Shown here: one piece after another, positions 9,241 through 17,035 of the stretch
Layout of the letters: each line of letters opens with the position of its first letter
Position numbering within the stretch: position 1 is the stretch's first letter
From: Lachnospiraceae bacterium
Lineage (GTDB): Bacteria; Bacillota; Clostridia; Lachnospirales; Lachnospiraceae
Reading direction: 5' to 3'
Length of the DNA stretch: 64,000 bases
Assembly (NCBI GenBank): GCA_910575155.1
Contig: CAJTDX010000009.1
Coordinates: forward strand, 62,001-126,000
Made by a program: the position numbers and the translations under genes
The notes under the pieces: model-generated
What the model was told of the DNA's origin: nothing
The model's input: the letters and a program-made list of their open reading frames with translations, nothing else
Databases searched by the model: none

Positions 9241-9987
9241 ATGTTGGTTGAGACAAGTGTGAAAGATGAAAAGGTCCTAAAGCTTCTGGAACGCTCTCAG
9301 GCCGGCGACCGTCTGGCAAGAGATACCATGGTGCAGAATAATATAGGTCTGGTGTGGAGTATTGTGCGAAGATTTTCCAACCGCGGGTATGATCTGGAAG
9401 ATTTGTTTCAGGTGGGAAGTATTGGACTGATGAAAGCGATTGATAAATTTGACCTGTCTTTTTCTGTAAAATTTTCAACGTATGCTGTGCCTTTGATTAC
9501 TGGAGAAATCCGCCGTTTTCTGCGTGACGACGGGATGATTAAGGTGAGCCGCAGTTTAAAGGAAAACGGGGCGAAGACCAAACTGGCAAGAGAGAAGCTG
9601 CAGACAGAACTTGGCAGGGAACCAAACCTTCAGGAGATTTCAGAAGAAACCGGACTGCCCAGAGAAGAAATCGTTATGGCGCTGGAGGCAAATGGAGAGG
9701 TAGAATCCATTTACCAGGCGGCTTTTGGCTCGTCAGAGGGAAAAGAAGTCTGTCTTGCGGACCGTCTTGCCCAGGAAAAAGACAGCCATGAAATCCTTTT
9801 AAACCACATGGTGTTAGAGCAGCTTTTGCAGGAACTGCCAAAGCTGGAGCGCAGGCTGATTGACCTTCGCTATTTTAAGGATCAGACGCAGGTGCAGGTG
9901 GCAAAGGAACTGGGGATCAGCCAGGTGCAGGTCAGCCGCATGGAAAAAAAGATTCTTCTGGGAATGCGGAAAAGTTTTCATAAATAA
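9241..9987 (+). CDS. sigF: RNA polymerase sigma factor SigF (early forespore)
   Basis: A sigma-70 family protein of 248 residues. Region 2 (DLEDLFQVGSIGLMKAIDKF, then FSTYAVPLITGEIRRFLRDD) covers about residues 40-98, region 3 about 110-165, and the region 4 helix-turn-helix (QVQVAKELGISQVQVSRMEKK) about 215-240. Its position after spoIIAA-spoIIAB makes the F assignment firm over G. The ATG at 9241 is preferred, since AGGGGAAGGG lies 5 bases upstream; a GTG at 9235 overlapping the spoIIAB stop is the alternative. Confidence 0.95.
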   Translation: MLVETSVKDEKVLKLLERSQAGDRLARDTMVQNNIGLVWSIVRRFSNRGYDLEDLFQVGSIGLMKAIDKFDLSFSVKFSTYAVPLITGEIRRFLRDDGMIKVSRSLKENGAKTKLAREKLQTELGREPNLQEISEETGLPREEIVMALEANGEVESIYQAAFGSSEGKEVCLADRLAQEKDSHEILLNHMVLEQLLQELPKLERRLIDLRYFKDQTQVQVAKELGISQVQVSRMEKKILLGMRKSFHK

Positions 9988-9997
9988 TTTTATAACT

Positions 9998-10027
9998 GTA
10001 TAAAAAAATGGGTATTATGGCATACTA
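9998..10027 (+). promoter_or_regulatory. Sigma-G (late forespore) promoter of the spoVA operon
   Basis: GTATA at 9998-10002, an 18-base spacer, and CATACTA at 10021-10027. This fits every position of the sigma-G consensus as described for Bacillus (GHATR, N17-18, CATWHTA). It lies 30 bases before the first ORF of the spoVA operon, whose Bacillus counterpart is a known sigma-G target. Transcription would start near 10034. Confidence 0.75.
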
Positions 10028-10057
10028 CTTCCAAAGCTGGAAAAAGGAAGTGAGTAT

Positions 10058-10291
10058 ATGAGCCATAGTACGTTCTATCGGATTTGTCTCCTGGTAGTTG
10101 TGGTACTCACAATTATAGGAGGCATTTTCTATTATATTAATTATATGGAAAATCACACCCGCGTCACGGAGGGAACTCTGGTGTATGAGGATGCGGAGGA
10201 GTCAGGCGGGGAGAGTTCCGGGTCATGGACCCGGGAATCCCAGGAAAGAGAGGGCATCTCATGGCAGGAAACACAGATACAGTATATTTAA
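10058..10291 (+). CDS. Small single-pass membrane protein, first gene of the spoVA operon
   Basis: 77 residues. Residues 6-26 form one hydrophobic helix (YRICLLVVVVLTIIGGIFYYI). The rest is a polar, Glu/Ser/Gly-rich tail. AAAGGAAGTG precedes the ATG. It overlaps the spoVAA start by 31 bases, so the two are translationally linked. It is first downstream of the sigma-G promoter, which makes it a forespore protein. No named family was recognised; a role with the SpoVA channel is inferred from position only. Confidence 0.65.
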   Translation: MSHSTFYRICLLVVVVLTIIGGIFYYINYMENHTRVTEGTLVYEDAEESGGESSGSWTRESQEREGISWQETQIQYI

Positions 10292-10911
10292 AAATTGAGC
10301 AGAATGTGCTGGTGAAAGAGCCTTCTGTGATCTTAAAGGACATTGCCAAGATTACCTCTACCAATCGCCCGCTGATTAATAAAATGAAGCAGTTGAAAAT
10401 TTATCATTTTCGTACGCCGGCAAACCAGAATAAAAAGAAAATGCAGACGGAAGTATTTTCCGTATTAAAAATTATCGAACTGATTGGAGCGGAATTTCCC
10501 AATGTGGAGATTCAGAATATCGGGGAAAAAGATTTTGTTCTGGAGTATCAGCCGCAGAAGGAAGCCCAATGGCTGTCTTATTTGAAAACAGCGGTCTTAT
10601 GCGTTCTGATTTTTTTTGGTTCTGCATTTACCATTATGACTTTTAATAATGACGTTGGCGTTGGAGAAGTATTTATGGATTTCTATGAACAGGTCATGGG
10701 TACGGAATCAAATGGGTTTACCGTGCTGGAGGTATGTTACTCAATTGGCCTTTTTTTGGGAATTATGATATTTTTCAACCATGTGGGGCGAAAAAAGATT
10801 ACCCACGATCCTACCCCTATTCAGGTGGAAATGCGTACCTACGAGAAGGATGTGGATACTACCTTTATTGAAAATTGCGGCCGCAAAGGAAGCAGCAACG
10901 ATGTGGATTAG
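10261..10911 (+). CDS. spoVAA: Stage V sporulation protein SpoVAA
   Basis: 216 residues. The N-terminal soluble domain (about 1-120) starts with the SpoVAA-type segment VYLKIEQNVLVKEPSVILKD. Two membrane helices lie near residues 114-133 and 163-181. SpoVA proteins form the forespore inner-membrane channel that takes up dipicolinic acid during sporulation and releases it on germination. The ATG at 10261 has GGAAAGAGAGG upstream; an in-frame ATG at 10225 is inside the preceding gene and lacks a ribosome binding site. Confidence 0.9.
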   Translation: MAGNTDTVYLKIEQNVLVKEPSVILKDIAKITSTNRPLINKMKQLKIYHFRTPANQNKKKMQTEVFSVLKIIELIGAEFPNVEIQNIGEKDFVLEYQPQKEAQWLSYLKTAVLCVLIFFGSAFTIMTFNNDVGVGEVFMDFYEQVMGTESNGFTVLEVCYSIGLFLGIMIFFNHVGRKKITHDPTPIQVEMRTYEKDVDTTFIENCGRKGSSNDVD

Positions 10912-10956
10912 GATTTTAAATGCATTTGTCAATAAAAGGAAAAGGAGCCGCTTGAG

Positions 10957-11382
10957 ATGTGGATAAAACAAATATTTTTGGGCTTTATCGGTGTTGCCAG
11001 CGGATTGGCAATTTCAGCGGGAGTATTCAGTTTTATTATTTCTGTGGGAGTAGTTCCGCGCATTATCGGCAAAAGCAGGACGGCAATGGATATTATTGCC
11101 TATGAAAACATGGTGCTCCTGGGCGGAACGTTTGGAAATCTCATATCGCTGTTTTCTCCCGGAGTGCCGGGCGGAATCCTGTCCGTGATCGTGTTCGGAC
11201 TGTCGGCAGGCGTCTTTACCGGATGTCTTGCCGTGGCGCTTGCAGAAATTCTGAATACCTTCCCAATTATGTTCCGCAGGCTGGGAATCAAATACGGTTT
11301 GAGCTGGATTATGCTGTTTATGGCGCTGGGAAAGATGATAGGAGCTCTTTATTTCTATGCAAATCATATGCAGATATTATAG
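10957..11382 (+). CDS. spoVAB: Stage V sporulation protein SpoVAB
   Basis: 141 residues with four or so hydrophobic helices, as in the SpoVAB family. AAAAGGAG is placed 9-10 bases before the ATG. It is third in the sigma-G operon, 45 bases after spoVAA and 17 bases before spoVAC, in the same order as in Bacillus. It is an inner forespore membrane component of the dipicolinic acid transport complex. Confidence 0.92.
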   Translation: MWIKQIFLGFIGVASGLAISAGVFSFIISVGVVPRIIGKSRTAMDIIAYENMVLLGGTFGNLISLFSPGVPGGILSVIVFGLSAGVFTGCLAVALAEILNTFPIMFRRLGIKYGLSWIMLFMALGKMIGALYFYANHMQIL

Positions 11383-11399
11383 GAAAGTGAGGAAACGAT

Positions 11400-11882
11400 A
11401 TGGCACAGCAGCAGACCATGGAGCAGAAAGAACAGAAAAATCAGGAGTATAACGAATATGTCAAGCGGGTAACGCCTACCCATTCTCTGCCGGCAAATAT
11501 GGCAAAGGCGTTTGTGACAGGCGGAATCATCTGCATTGTGGGACAGTTTATTTTAAATATGGCAATGAATCAGTTCGGTCTGGATAAAGATACTTCCGGA
11601 GGCTGGTGCAGTATGATTCTGGTATTGAGCAGCGTACTGCTGACGGGACTGAATATCTATCCTTCCGTCGCCAACTGGGGCGGAGCAGGAGCGCTGGTGC
11701 CGATTACCGGATTTGCCAATTCGGTGGCGGCTCCGGCGATTGAATTCCAGAAGGAAGGTCAGGTGTTCGGCATTGGCTGTAAGATTTTTACCATTGCCGG
11801 GCCGGTGATATTATATGGAATTTTTACAAGCTGGGCATTGGGGCTGATTTACTGGATTTTGAAACTGATGGGAATTGTTTAG
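11400..11882 (+). CDS. spoVAC: Stage V sporulation protein SpoVAC
   Basis: 160 residues, the family length. A polar N-terminus (YNEYVKRVTPTHSLPANMAKAF) precedes several membrane helices, with VANWGGAGALVPITGFANSV near residues 85-105 as the family signature. In Bacillus, SpoVAC acts as a mechanosensitive pore for dipicolinic acid. Normally spoVAD follows directly. Here a 65-residue ORF and a terminator follow instead, and spoVAD lies 16.5 kb further on. Confidence 0.96.
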   Translation: MAQQQTMEQKEQKNQEYNEYVKRVTPTHSLPANMAKAFVTGGIICIVGQFILNMAMNQFGLDKDTSGGWCSMILVLSSVLLTGLNIYPSVANWGGAGALVPITGFANSVAAPAIEFQKEGQVFGIGCKIFTIAGPVILYGIFTSWALGLIYWILKLMGIV

Positions 11883-11899
11883 AAAGAGAGGAATTGCGT

Positions 11900-12097
11900 A
11901 TGGATGGAAATGCTGAGAACAGATATGATATGCCTATGGGGTTAAGTTTCCAGCTTGGGGCGAACCCCAGGGCGCTGGATGCGTATGCAAAACTGAATGA
12001 GGAAGAAAAACGTCGGGTGGTGGAGGCGGCGAGGAATGTTACCACCAAATCAGAAATGCGCCGGATTGTGGCGGGACTGGAACAGAATTTCTGCTGA
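11900..12097 (+). CDS. Small conserved-looking hypothetical protein at the end of the spoVA operon
   Basis: 65 residues from the ATG at 11900 (AGAGAGGAA upstream), 17 bases after spoVAC. It starts with a short polar stretch and the segment DMPMGLSFQLGANPRALDAY, followed by a helical part (LNEEEKRRVVEAARN) resembling small soluble proteins common in Lachnospiraceae whose function is not known. Its position makes it the last gene of the sigma-G transcript. The terminator at 12113 follows. Confidence 0.7.
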   Translation: MDGNAENRYDMPMGLSFQLGANPRALDAYAKLNEEEKRRVVEAARNVTTKSEMRRIVAGLEQNFC

Positions 12098-12112
12098 TGT
12101 TTTACTCTTGCG

Positions 12113-12142
12113 GGGCTTGACTTAAGAAGTCAGGTCCTTTTT
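12113..12142 (+). terminator. Terminator of the spoVAA-spoVAC operon
   Basis: GGGCTTGACTT pairs with AAGTCAGGTCC (two wobble pairs) across an AAG loop, followed by TTTTTT. It closes the first half of the spoVA gene set and marks the left edge of the accessory block. Confidence 0.8.
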
Positions 12143-12211
12143 TGTTCTGTCAAAAAGTGAAATTAATCATGGGAAATTTTAGTGATTTAAAATCATACCA
12201 TATCTAAAAAC

Positions 12212-12240
12212 TTGACTATAATAAACAAATTAAGTATAAT
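12212..12240 (+). promoter_or_regulatory. Sigma-A promoter ahead of the first secreted repeat/transglutaminase-like gene
   Basis: TTGACT (12212-12217), 17-base spacer, TATAAT (12235-12240), in a strongly AT-rich region 45 bases before the start codon. A housekeeping promoter here suggests expression in growing cells, unlike the adjoining sporulation genes. Confidence 0.75.
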
Positions 12241-12284
12241 TATGTTGAATTAATTAAACAAAACAAGAAGAAAGAGGGAGGTTT

Positions 12285-13781
12285 ATGAAAAGAAAGAAAA
12301 AGAGGATTACAGCTTGTGTTTGCGCAATTGCGCTGACAGCAAGCCTTATTTCAGCCAGTCCATCGCCTGTTTTTGCAGAAAAACAGGCGGCGGGAACGGC
12401 GGATGAGTTGCAGACTGCGGAGGAACGCACGGATTTTGTCCGGGCAGAAAAAAGGCAGGCAACACCGTCGGATGGACAGGAGAAAAACGATGGGCTGCTC
12501 TACGTGAACGGCAGAATTTATAACGGATATTATATGGATAATGCAGGCATTATGTACATGGTATCTAACGGAACGGCAGATTTGGTCAGCAAAATGGTGG
12601 GCAGGGGAACCGTATACTATAGTGAAGCAAAAAAAGCGCGAAAGACCTTGACGAAACAGACCGTGTTTGTCGCAGGGAAGGTATATACAGGATATTACAT
12701 GGACGGAAAAAATAAGATGTACCATGTAAAAGCGGGAGGATGCGCCTTAAAAACCGGAACGGTGAAAAAGGGGACGAACTACTACAGTTACAAAAAGGGA
12801 AAAGAGCGCAGACTTTCAAAGCAGACGCTCTATGTAAAGGGGAAAGTATATACAGGATATTACATGGACAAAAAAAATAAGATGTACCATGTAAAAGCGG
12901 GAAGAAGTACCTTAAAAACCGGAACAGTAAAAAAAGGGACGAGGTACTACGTCTATAAAGCCAGGAAAAACCGCAGACTGTTAAAACAGACCTTGTATGT
13001 AAAAGGGAAAGTATATACGGGATATTATCTGGACAGTAAAAATAAGATGAACTGTGTAAAAAAAGGAATGTGTAGCTTACATACCGGAATGCTTGACGCC
13101 GGAACAAAGTACTATAACTATAAGGCAAAGAACCGCAGGCTTTCAAAACAGATGTTGTATGTAGAGGGAGCGGTATATAACGGTTATTATTTTGGCAGCG
13201 ATAACAGGATGTATCTCTTATCAAACGGAACCTATACCCCTGTCGATACAGCGCTCAGTATGGGAACTGCGTATTATAGCTCTAAGGATAACATGATACA
13301 GACGCTTCCGTCTGACAAAGTATATATGGATGGAAAAGCGTTGGAGAGTCTGTCGCCGCGTGGGATCGCGGCGTTTCAAAAGGCGCGGGCAATTGTGCAG
13401 TCCGTGTCAGGCCCGGCCGACAGCAAGGCGGACAAACTGTACAAATGCTATCTCTGGATAAAAAGATGTCCATATATACAATTCCGCACCACGCTTGATG
13501 CGATCAAAGCCGATCCGGTAGATTGGGATTCTACTTTTGCAAATGATATTTTTGATAAAGGTTCCGGATGCTGCGCATCGTTAGCCTGTGCATTTGCATA
13601 TATGGCAAAAGCCTGTGGGTATGAAAAGGTAACGATCTGTTCCGATTCCGAACATGCATGGGTGGATATTGAGGGAAGGCTTTACGATCCCCTGTTTGCA
13701 AGAGACAGAAATTTTAGTTTGAATTATAATGCGGCATACACAGATTACCGTGTTCACGCTGCGTTTACAAGGGATCTGTAG
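12285..13781 (+). CDS. Secreted protein with five ~55-residue repeats and a C-terminal transglutaminase-like domain
   Basis: 498 residues. A Lys/Arg-rich start and hydrophobic stretch ending SPVFAE (about residue 32) form a signal peptide. Residues about 69-345 hold five repeats built on LYVKGKVYTGYYMDKKNKMY..K.G....TGTV..GT.YY, Lys/Tyr rich and reminiscent of cell-wall-binding repeats but not matching the choline-binding consensus. The C-terminal part (about 385-498) resembles transglutaminase-like cysteine peptidase folds: GSGCCASLACAFAYMAKACGY (Cys near 429-430), SEHAWVDI (His near 457) and LYDPLF (Asp near 471) form a Cys-His-Asp triad candidate. It is paralogous to the next gene. It probably acts on the cell wall or a surface polymer; the substrate is unknown. 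GGGAGG precedes the ATG. Confidence 0.75.
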   Translation: MKRKKKRITACVCAIALTASLISASPSPVFAEKQAAGTADELQTAEERTDFVRAEKRQATPSDGQEKNDGLLYVNGRIYNGYYMDNAGIMYMVSNGTADLVSKMVGRGTVYYSEAKKARKTLTKQTVFVAGKVYTGYYMDGKNKMYHVKAGGCALKTGTVKKGTNYYSYKKGKERRLSKQTLYVKGKVYTGYYMDKKNKMYHVKAGRSTLKTGTVKKGTRYYVYKARKNRRLLKQTLYVKGKVYTGYYLDSKNKMNCVKKGMCSLHTGMLDAGTKYYNYKAKNRRLSKQMLYVEGAVYNGYYFGSDNRMYLLSNGTYTPVDTALSMGTAYYSSKDNMIQTLPSDKVYMDGKALESLSPRGIAAFQKARAIVQSVSGPADSKADKLYKCYLWIKRCPYIQFRTTLDAIKADPVDWDSTFANDIFDKGSGCCASLACAFAYMAKACGYEKVTICSDSEHAWVDIEGRLYDPLFARDRNFSLNYNAAYTDYRVHAAFTRDL

Positions 13782-13806
13782 ATACGCCGGATTCCGTTCA
13801 AAGTCC

Positions 13807-13967
13807 AGTACATCGTTACGCAAATAACTACACCAGCCACTTGCCTGCTTTCCCGATTGCACAGGTGAAAAATCCTCAGCGCAGCCCGCTGCGCCTACGT
13901 TTTTTGACCTGCACACTCAGAAAAGTATTCTGTGTGATTGATCCAGTTATTTGTCAAACGATGTACT
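13807..13967. repeat. 161-bp MITE-like element with 23-bp terminal inverted repeats
   Basis: The left end AGTACATCGTTACGCAAATA matches the reverse complement of the right end (AGTTATTTGTCAAACGATGT) at 20 of 23 positions over the full arms. The interior holds a second hairpin centred on GCGCAGCCCGCTGCGC, flanked by AAAAA and TTTTTT. It contains no ORF of note. It lies between the two paralogous secreted-protein genes. Size, CTAGT-like outer end and nested-hairpin layout resemble the elements at 40575-40740 and 57660-57812. Confidence 0.7.
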
Positions 13968-14021
13968 AGGGAAATGCTTTTATCGGCATGTTCCTGAATA
14001 ATTACTGAAGGAGGAAATGAA

Positions 14022-15542
14022 ATGTTAAGAATCAAGAAAGGCCAGATACGCATACTGGCATTTTTACTGGGCGTAACCATGCTGTTTCCGGCACAGATCT
14101 CATACGCCGCAGCAGAACATACCATGGCGCCGGAAATGGTGGAGGAAGCCGCGCCGCAATCCGGAACGGCAATGTCTGCTGACGCAGCAGAAAAACTTGT
14201 GGCGTCGCCGTCGGACGGCCAGCCGGAAAACGATGGAAGAATTTATGTAGACGGTAAACTTTATAATGGTTATTATATGGACAATGCCGGTCTTTTGTAT
14301 CTCGTATCCAGGGGAACTGCGAAACTGTATACCGGAGTTGTTCCCGCATCGGCAGGCTATTATGATGTAAATCAGGCCCGGACGTTCCAGAAGAAGCAGT
14401 TATTTGTAAAAGGGAAGCTTTATTCCGGCTATTATTCAGACAGAAAAAATAAAATGTATTATGTGAAAAAGGGTTCTCTTACCCTGAAAACAGGAACGGT
14501 CTCTGCGAAAACCAAATATTACAGCGACAGGGAACAAAAGGTACGGAAACTGAAAAAACAGACCTTGTATGTAAAAGGGAAACTTTATTCCGGCTATTAT
14601 CTCAACAGAAAAAATAAAATGTACCGCGTCAAAAAAGGTATTCTCACATTAAAAACCGGGACTGTTGCGGCAAAAACCAAATATTTCAATGGTAAGACAA
14701 ATAAGACGCGGAAATTAAATAAACAGACGTTGTACGTGAAAGGAAAATTGTATTCCGGCTATTTTCTGAATGGCAAAAATATGATGTACAGCGCAAAGAA
14801 AGGCGCGCTTACCCCTGTCAGTACAATGCTTGACAGCGGGACGAAATATTACAGTTACAAAGCAAAGAAAACACAGAAACTCTCAAAGCAGACGTTATAT
14901 GTAGGAGGGAAACTGTACAGCGGCTATTATCTGGACAGCGAAAATAAAATGTACAGCGCCCAAAAGGGAACCTGCACGCCCGTGAATACGATTCTGGCTG
15001 CCGGAACCGCTTACTATAACTCTAATAGCAAAACAATGTGTTCCCTTCAGGCACAGACATTATATATCAATGGAAAAGCAATGGAAGGGATGAGCATTGA
15101 GTCCTGGCAGACATTGCAAAGAGCGCAGGCTGTAGTTGCCGGGATCACGAATGAAAGTATGACAAAGGAACAAAAACTCAGGGTTTGTTTCGATTATGTA
15201 AAAAGAGCTTACCCCGAAATAAAACCCAGAATACCGCATTATACGGGAATGGACTGGCCGGTGATTTATGCAAACGATATGTTTGTGCGCGGAGCCGGAA
15301 ATTGCTGCAGCTATGCAGCGGCTTTCGCATATATGGCAAAGGCGATTGGATATGATGAAGTGTACTGCTGCAACAGCGGCGGCCACGGATGGGCTGAGAT
15401 TGACGGCTTGGTTTATGATCCTGAGTGGAGCAAATGGCATCATACATATAATTATTTTGCCCTCAGCTATAACACGAAAACAGATCAGGATTATAAAGGG
15501 GCGATTGGGGCAGGAAAGCCCTGGATGCGCATAAAAATCTGA
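14022..15542 (+). CDS. Secreted repeat / transglutaminase-like protein, paralogue of the preceding gene
   Basis: 506 residues with the same layout as the gene at 12285. A signal peptide (hydrophobic stretch to SYAAAE, about residue 30) is followed by the shared SPSDGQPENDGR linker. Five ~54-residue repeats follow (core LYVKGKLYSGYYLNRKNKMY, about residues 68-345). The C-terminal domain has GAGNCCSYAAAFAYMAKAIGY, GGHGWAEI and VYDPEW as the Cys/His/Asp candidates. Active-site context is better conserved than the repeats, so both copies look functional. GGAGG precedes the ATG. The pair is probably a tandem duplication later separated by a MITE-like element. Confidence 0.75.
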   Translation: MLRIKKGQIRILAFLLGVTMLFPAQISYAAAEHTMAPEMVEEAAPQSGTAMSADAAEKLVASPSDGQPENDGRIYVDGKLYNGYYMDNAGLLYLVSRGTAKLYTGVVPASAGYYDVNQARTFQKKQLFVKGKLYSGYYSDRKNKMYYVKKGSLTLKTGTVSAKTKYYSDREQKVRKLKKQTLYVKGKLYSGYYLNRKNKMYRVKKGILTLKTGTVAAKTKYFNGKTNKTRKLNKQTLYVKGKLYSGYFLNGKNMMYSAKKGALTPVSTMLDSGTKYYSYKAKKTQKLSKQTLYVGGKLYSGYYLDSENKMYSAQKGTCTPVNTILAAGTAYYNSNSKTMCSLQAQTLYINGKAMEGMSIESWQTLQRAQAVVAGITNESMTKEQKLRVCFDYVKRAYPEIKPRIPHYTGMDWPVIYANDMFVRGAGNCCSYAAAFAYMAKAIGYDEVYCCNSGGHGWAEIDGLVYDPEWSKWHHTYNYFALSYNTKTDQDYKGAIGAGKPWMRIKI

Positions 15543-15602
15543 CGGGATCATGCGCTTCTTTACAGGTTTGATGATTAAAAATTACCGATGGAAAGGAGAA
15601 AA

Positions 15603-17021
15603 ATGGTTTTCAGTTCATTAATATTTTTATGCATCTTTTTTCCGGTCATATTTTGCCTGCACGCAGCCATACCTGCCATAAGAGTAAGAAACGCGCTTTT
15701 GATTACGGCAAGCCTGTTTTTCTATGCATTTGGAGAACCGGTTTATGTATTTTTAATGTTGGTCAGCGCTTTTCTCAACTATCTGTGCGCAGTACTTATG
15801 GAAAAAACAAATCCCAGACTGATCCTGACTGTGGCGGTCATTATTAATATTGGCATGTTATGTGTGTTTAAATACGCCGGATTTTTTATCACGACAATTA
15901 ATCAGGTCTTTGACCTGGATATCACTGTTTTGCAGATTGCATTGCCCATTGGCATCTCTTTTTTCACATTTCAGGCATTGTCCTATGTGATTGATGTGTA
16001 CCGGGGGCAGGCGGCAGTTCAGAAAAATTTCGCGAAAGTGCTGCTGTACATTTCATTTTTCCCGCAGCTGATTGCCGGTCCGATTGTAAAATACAAAGAT
16101 ATTGCAGCCGAGATTGACAGCCGCAGCACAGACTTAAAGGGGGCGGCGTCAGGCATGAGGCGTTTTATCTGCGGACTTGCCAAAAAAGTATTAATTTCAA
16201 ATACTATGGCCATGGCTGCGGATCAGGCGTTTGCACAGGAATTTACTTCCCTGAATATGTTAGGCGCATGGATTGGCGCAGTATCCTATACCATGCAGAT
16301 TTACTATGATTTCAGCGGATACAGCGACATGGCGATTGGCCTTGGGCAGATGTTTGGCTTCCATTTTAAGGAGAATTTCCAATATCCCTATCGTTCCCTG
16401 ACCATCAAAGAATTCTGGCGCCGCTGGCATATCTCGCTGTCCTCGTGGTTTAAAGAGTATGTCTATATTCCGCTTGGCGGCAGCCGCAGAGGAAAGCTGC
16501 GGACCGGAATCAATAAAGTAACCGTGTTTTTTCTGACAGGACTTTGGCACGGCGCGAACTGGACTTTCGTGGTATGGGGACTGTTCCATGGAGCGTTCAG
16601 CTTTGTGGAGGAATTTGTTCCCGCCATAAAGAAACTGCCCCGTGTTCTGTTACATATCTATACGATGCTTGCGGTGATTGTGGGATTCGTTATGTTCAGG
16701 GCGGATACATTAAATCAGGCGTTTGGCTTTATTGGAAAAATGTTCGCGGGCTGTGATGTTACGGCGGCGTCCTGGACGTTTGCATATCAGATGATGACGC
16801 CGCATTTTATTGTGATGCTGATCGCGGCTGTGGCTGGCTGCGGCCCGGTCTGTTCTCTCACTGAGAAATTACGGCTTATATTGGAGAAAGAGGAAAATCT
16901 GGCTCCAAAAGAAAACCTGGTACAGGTAATTTTGTATACGGCCGCTTTCCTGCTGCTCCTGTGGTGTATCGTCAGACTGTCAGGGGGATCGTATAACCCG
17001 TTTATCTATTTCAGGTTTTAA
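15603..17021 (+). CDS. MBOAT family membrane-bound O-acyltransferase (AlgI/DltB-like)
   Basis: 472 residues, polytopic. ALPIGISFFTFQALSYVIDV, FFPQLIAGPI and FWRRWHISLSSWFKEYVYIPLGG are hallmark MBOAT/AlgI segments. The catalytic His candidates lie in GLWHGANWTFVVWGLFHG (about residues 313-330). The family moves acyl groups from a cytoplasmic donor across the membrane to sugars or polymers. The start at 15603 is preferred (AAAGGAG four bases upstream) over 15588. The SGNH/DHHW gene starts 14 bases downstream, the usual partner that completes transfer outside the cell. The acceptor polymer is not identifiable. Confidence 0.9.
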   Translation: MVFSSLIFLCIFFPVIFCLHAAIPAIRVRNALLITASLFFYAFGEPVYVFLMLVSAFLNYLCAVLMEKTNPRLILTVAVIINIGMLCVFKYAGFFITTINQVFDLDITVLQIALPIGISFFTFQALSYVIDVYRGQAAVQKNFAKVLLYISFFPQLIAGPIVKYKDIAAEIDSRSTDLKGAASGMRRFICGLAKKVLISNTMAMAADQAFAQEFTSLNMLGAWIGAVSYTMQIYYDFSGYSDMAIGLGQMFGFHFKENFQYPYRSLTIKEFWRRWHISLSSWFKEYVYIPLGGSRRGKLRTGINKVTVFFLTGLWHGANWTFVVWGLFHGAFSFVEEFVPAIKKLPRVLLHIYTMLAVIVGFVMFRADTLNQAFGFIGKMFAGCDVTAASWTFAYQMMTPHFIVMLIAAVAGCGPVCSLTEKLRLILEKEENLAPKENLVQVILYTAAFLLLLWCIVRLSGGSYNPFIYFRF

Positions 17022-17035
17022 TGAGGAGAATGTAT

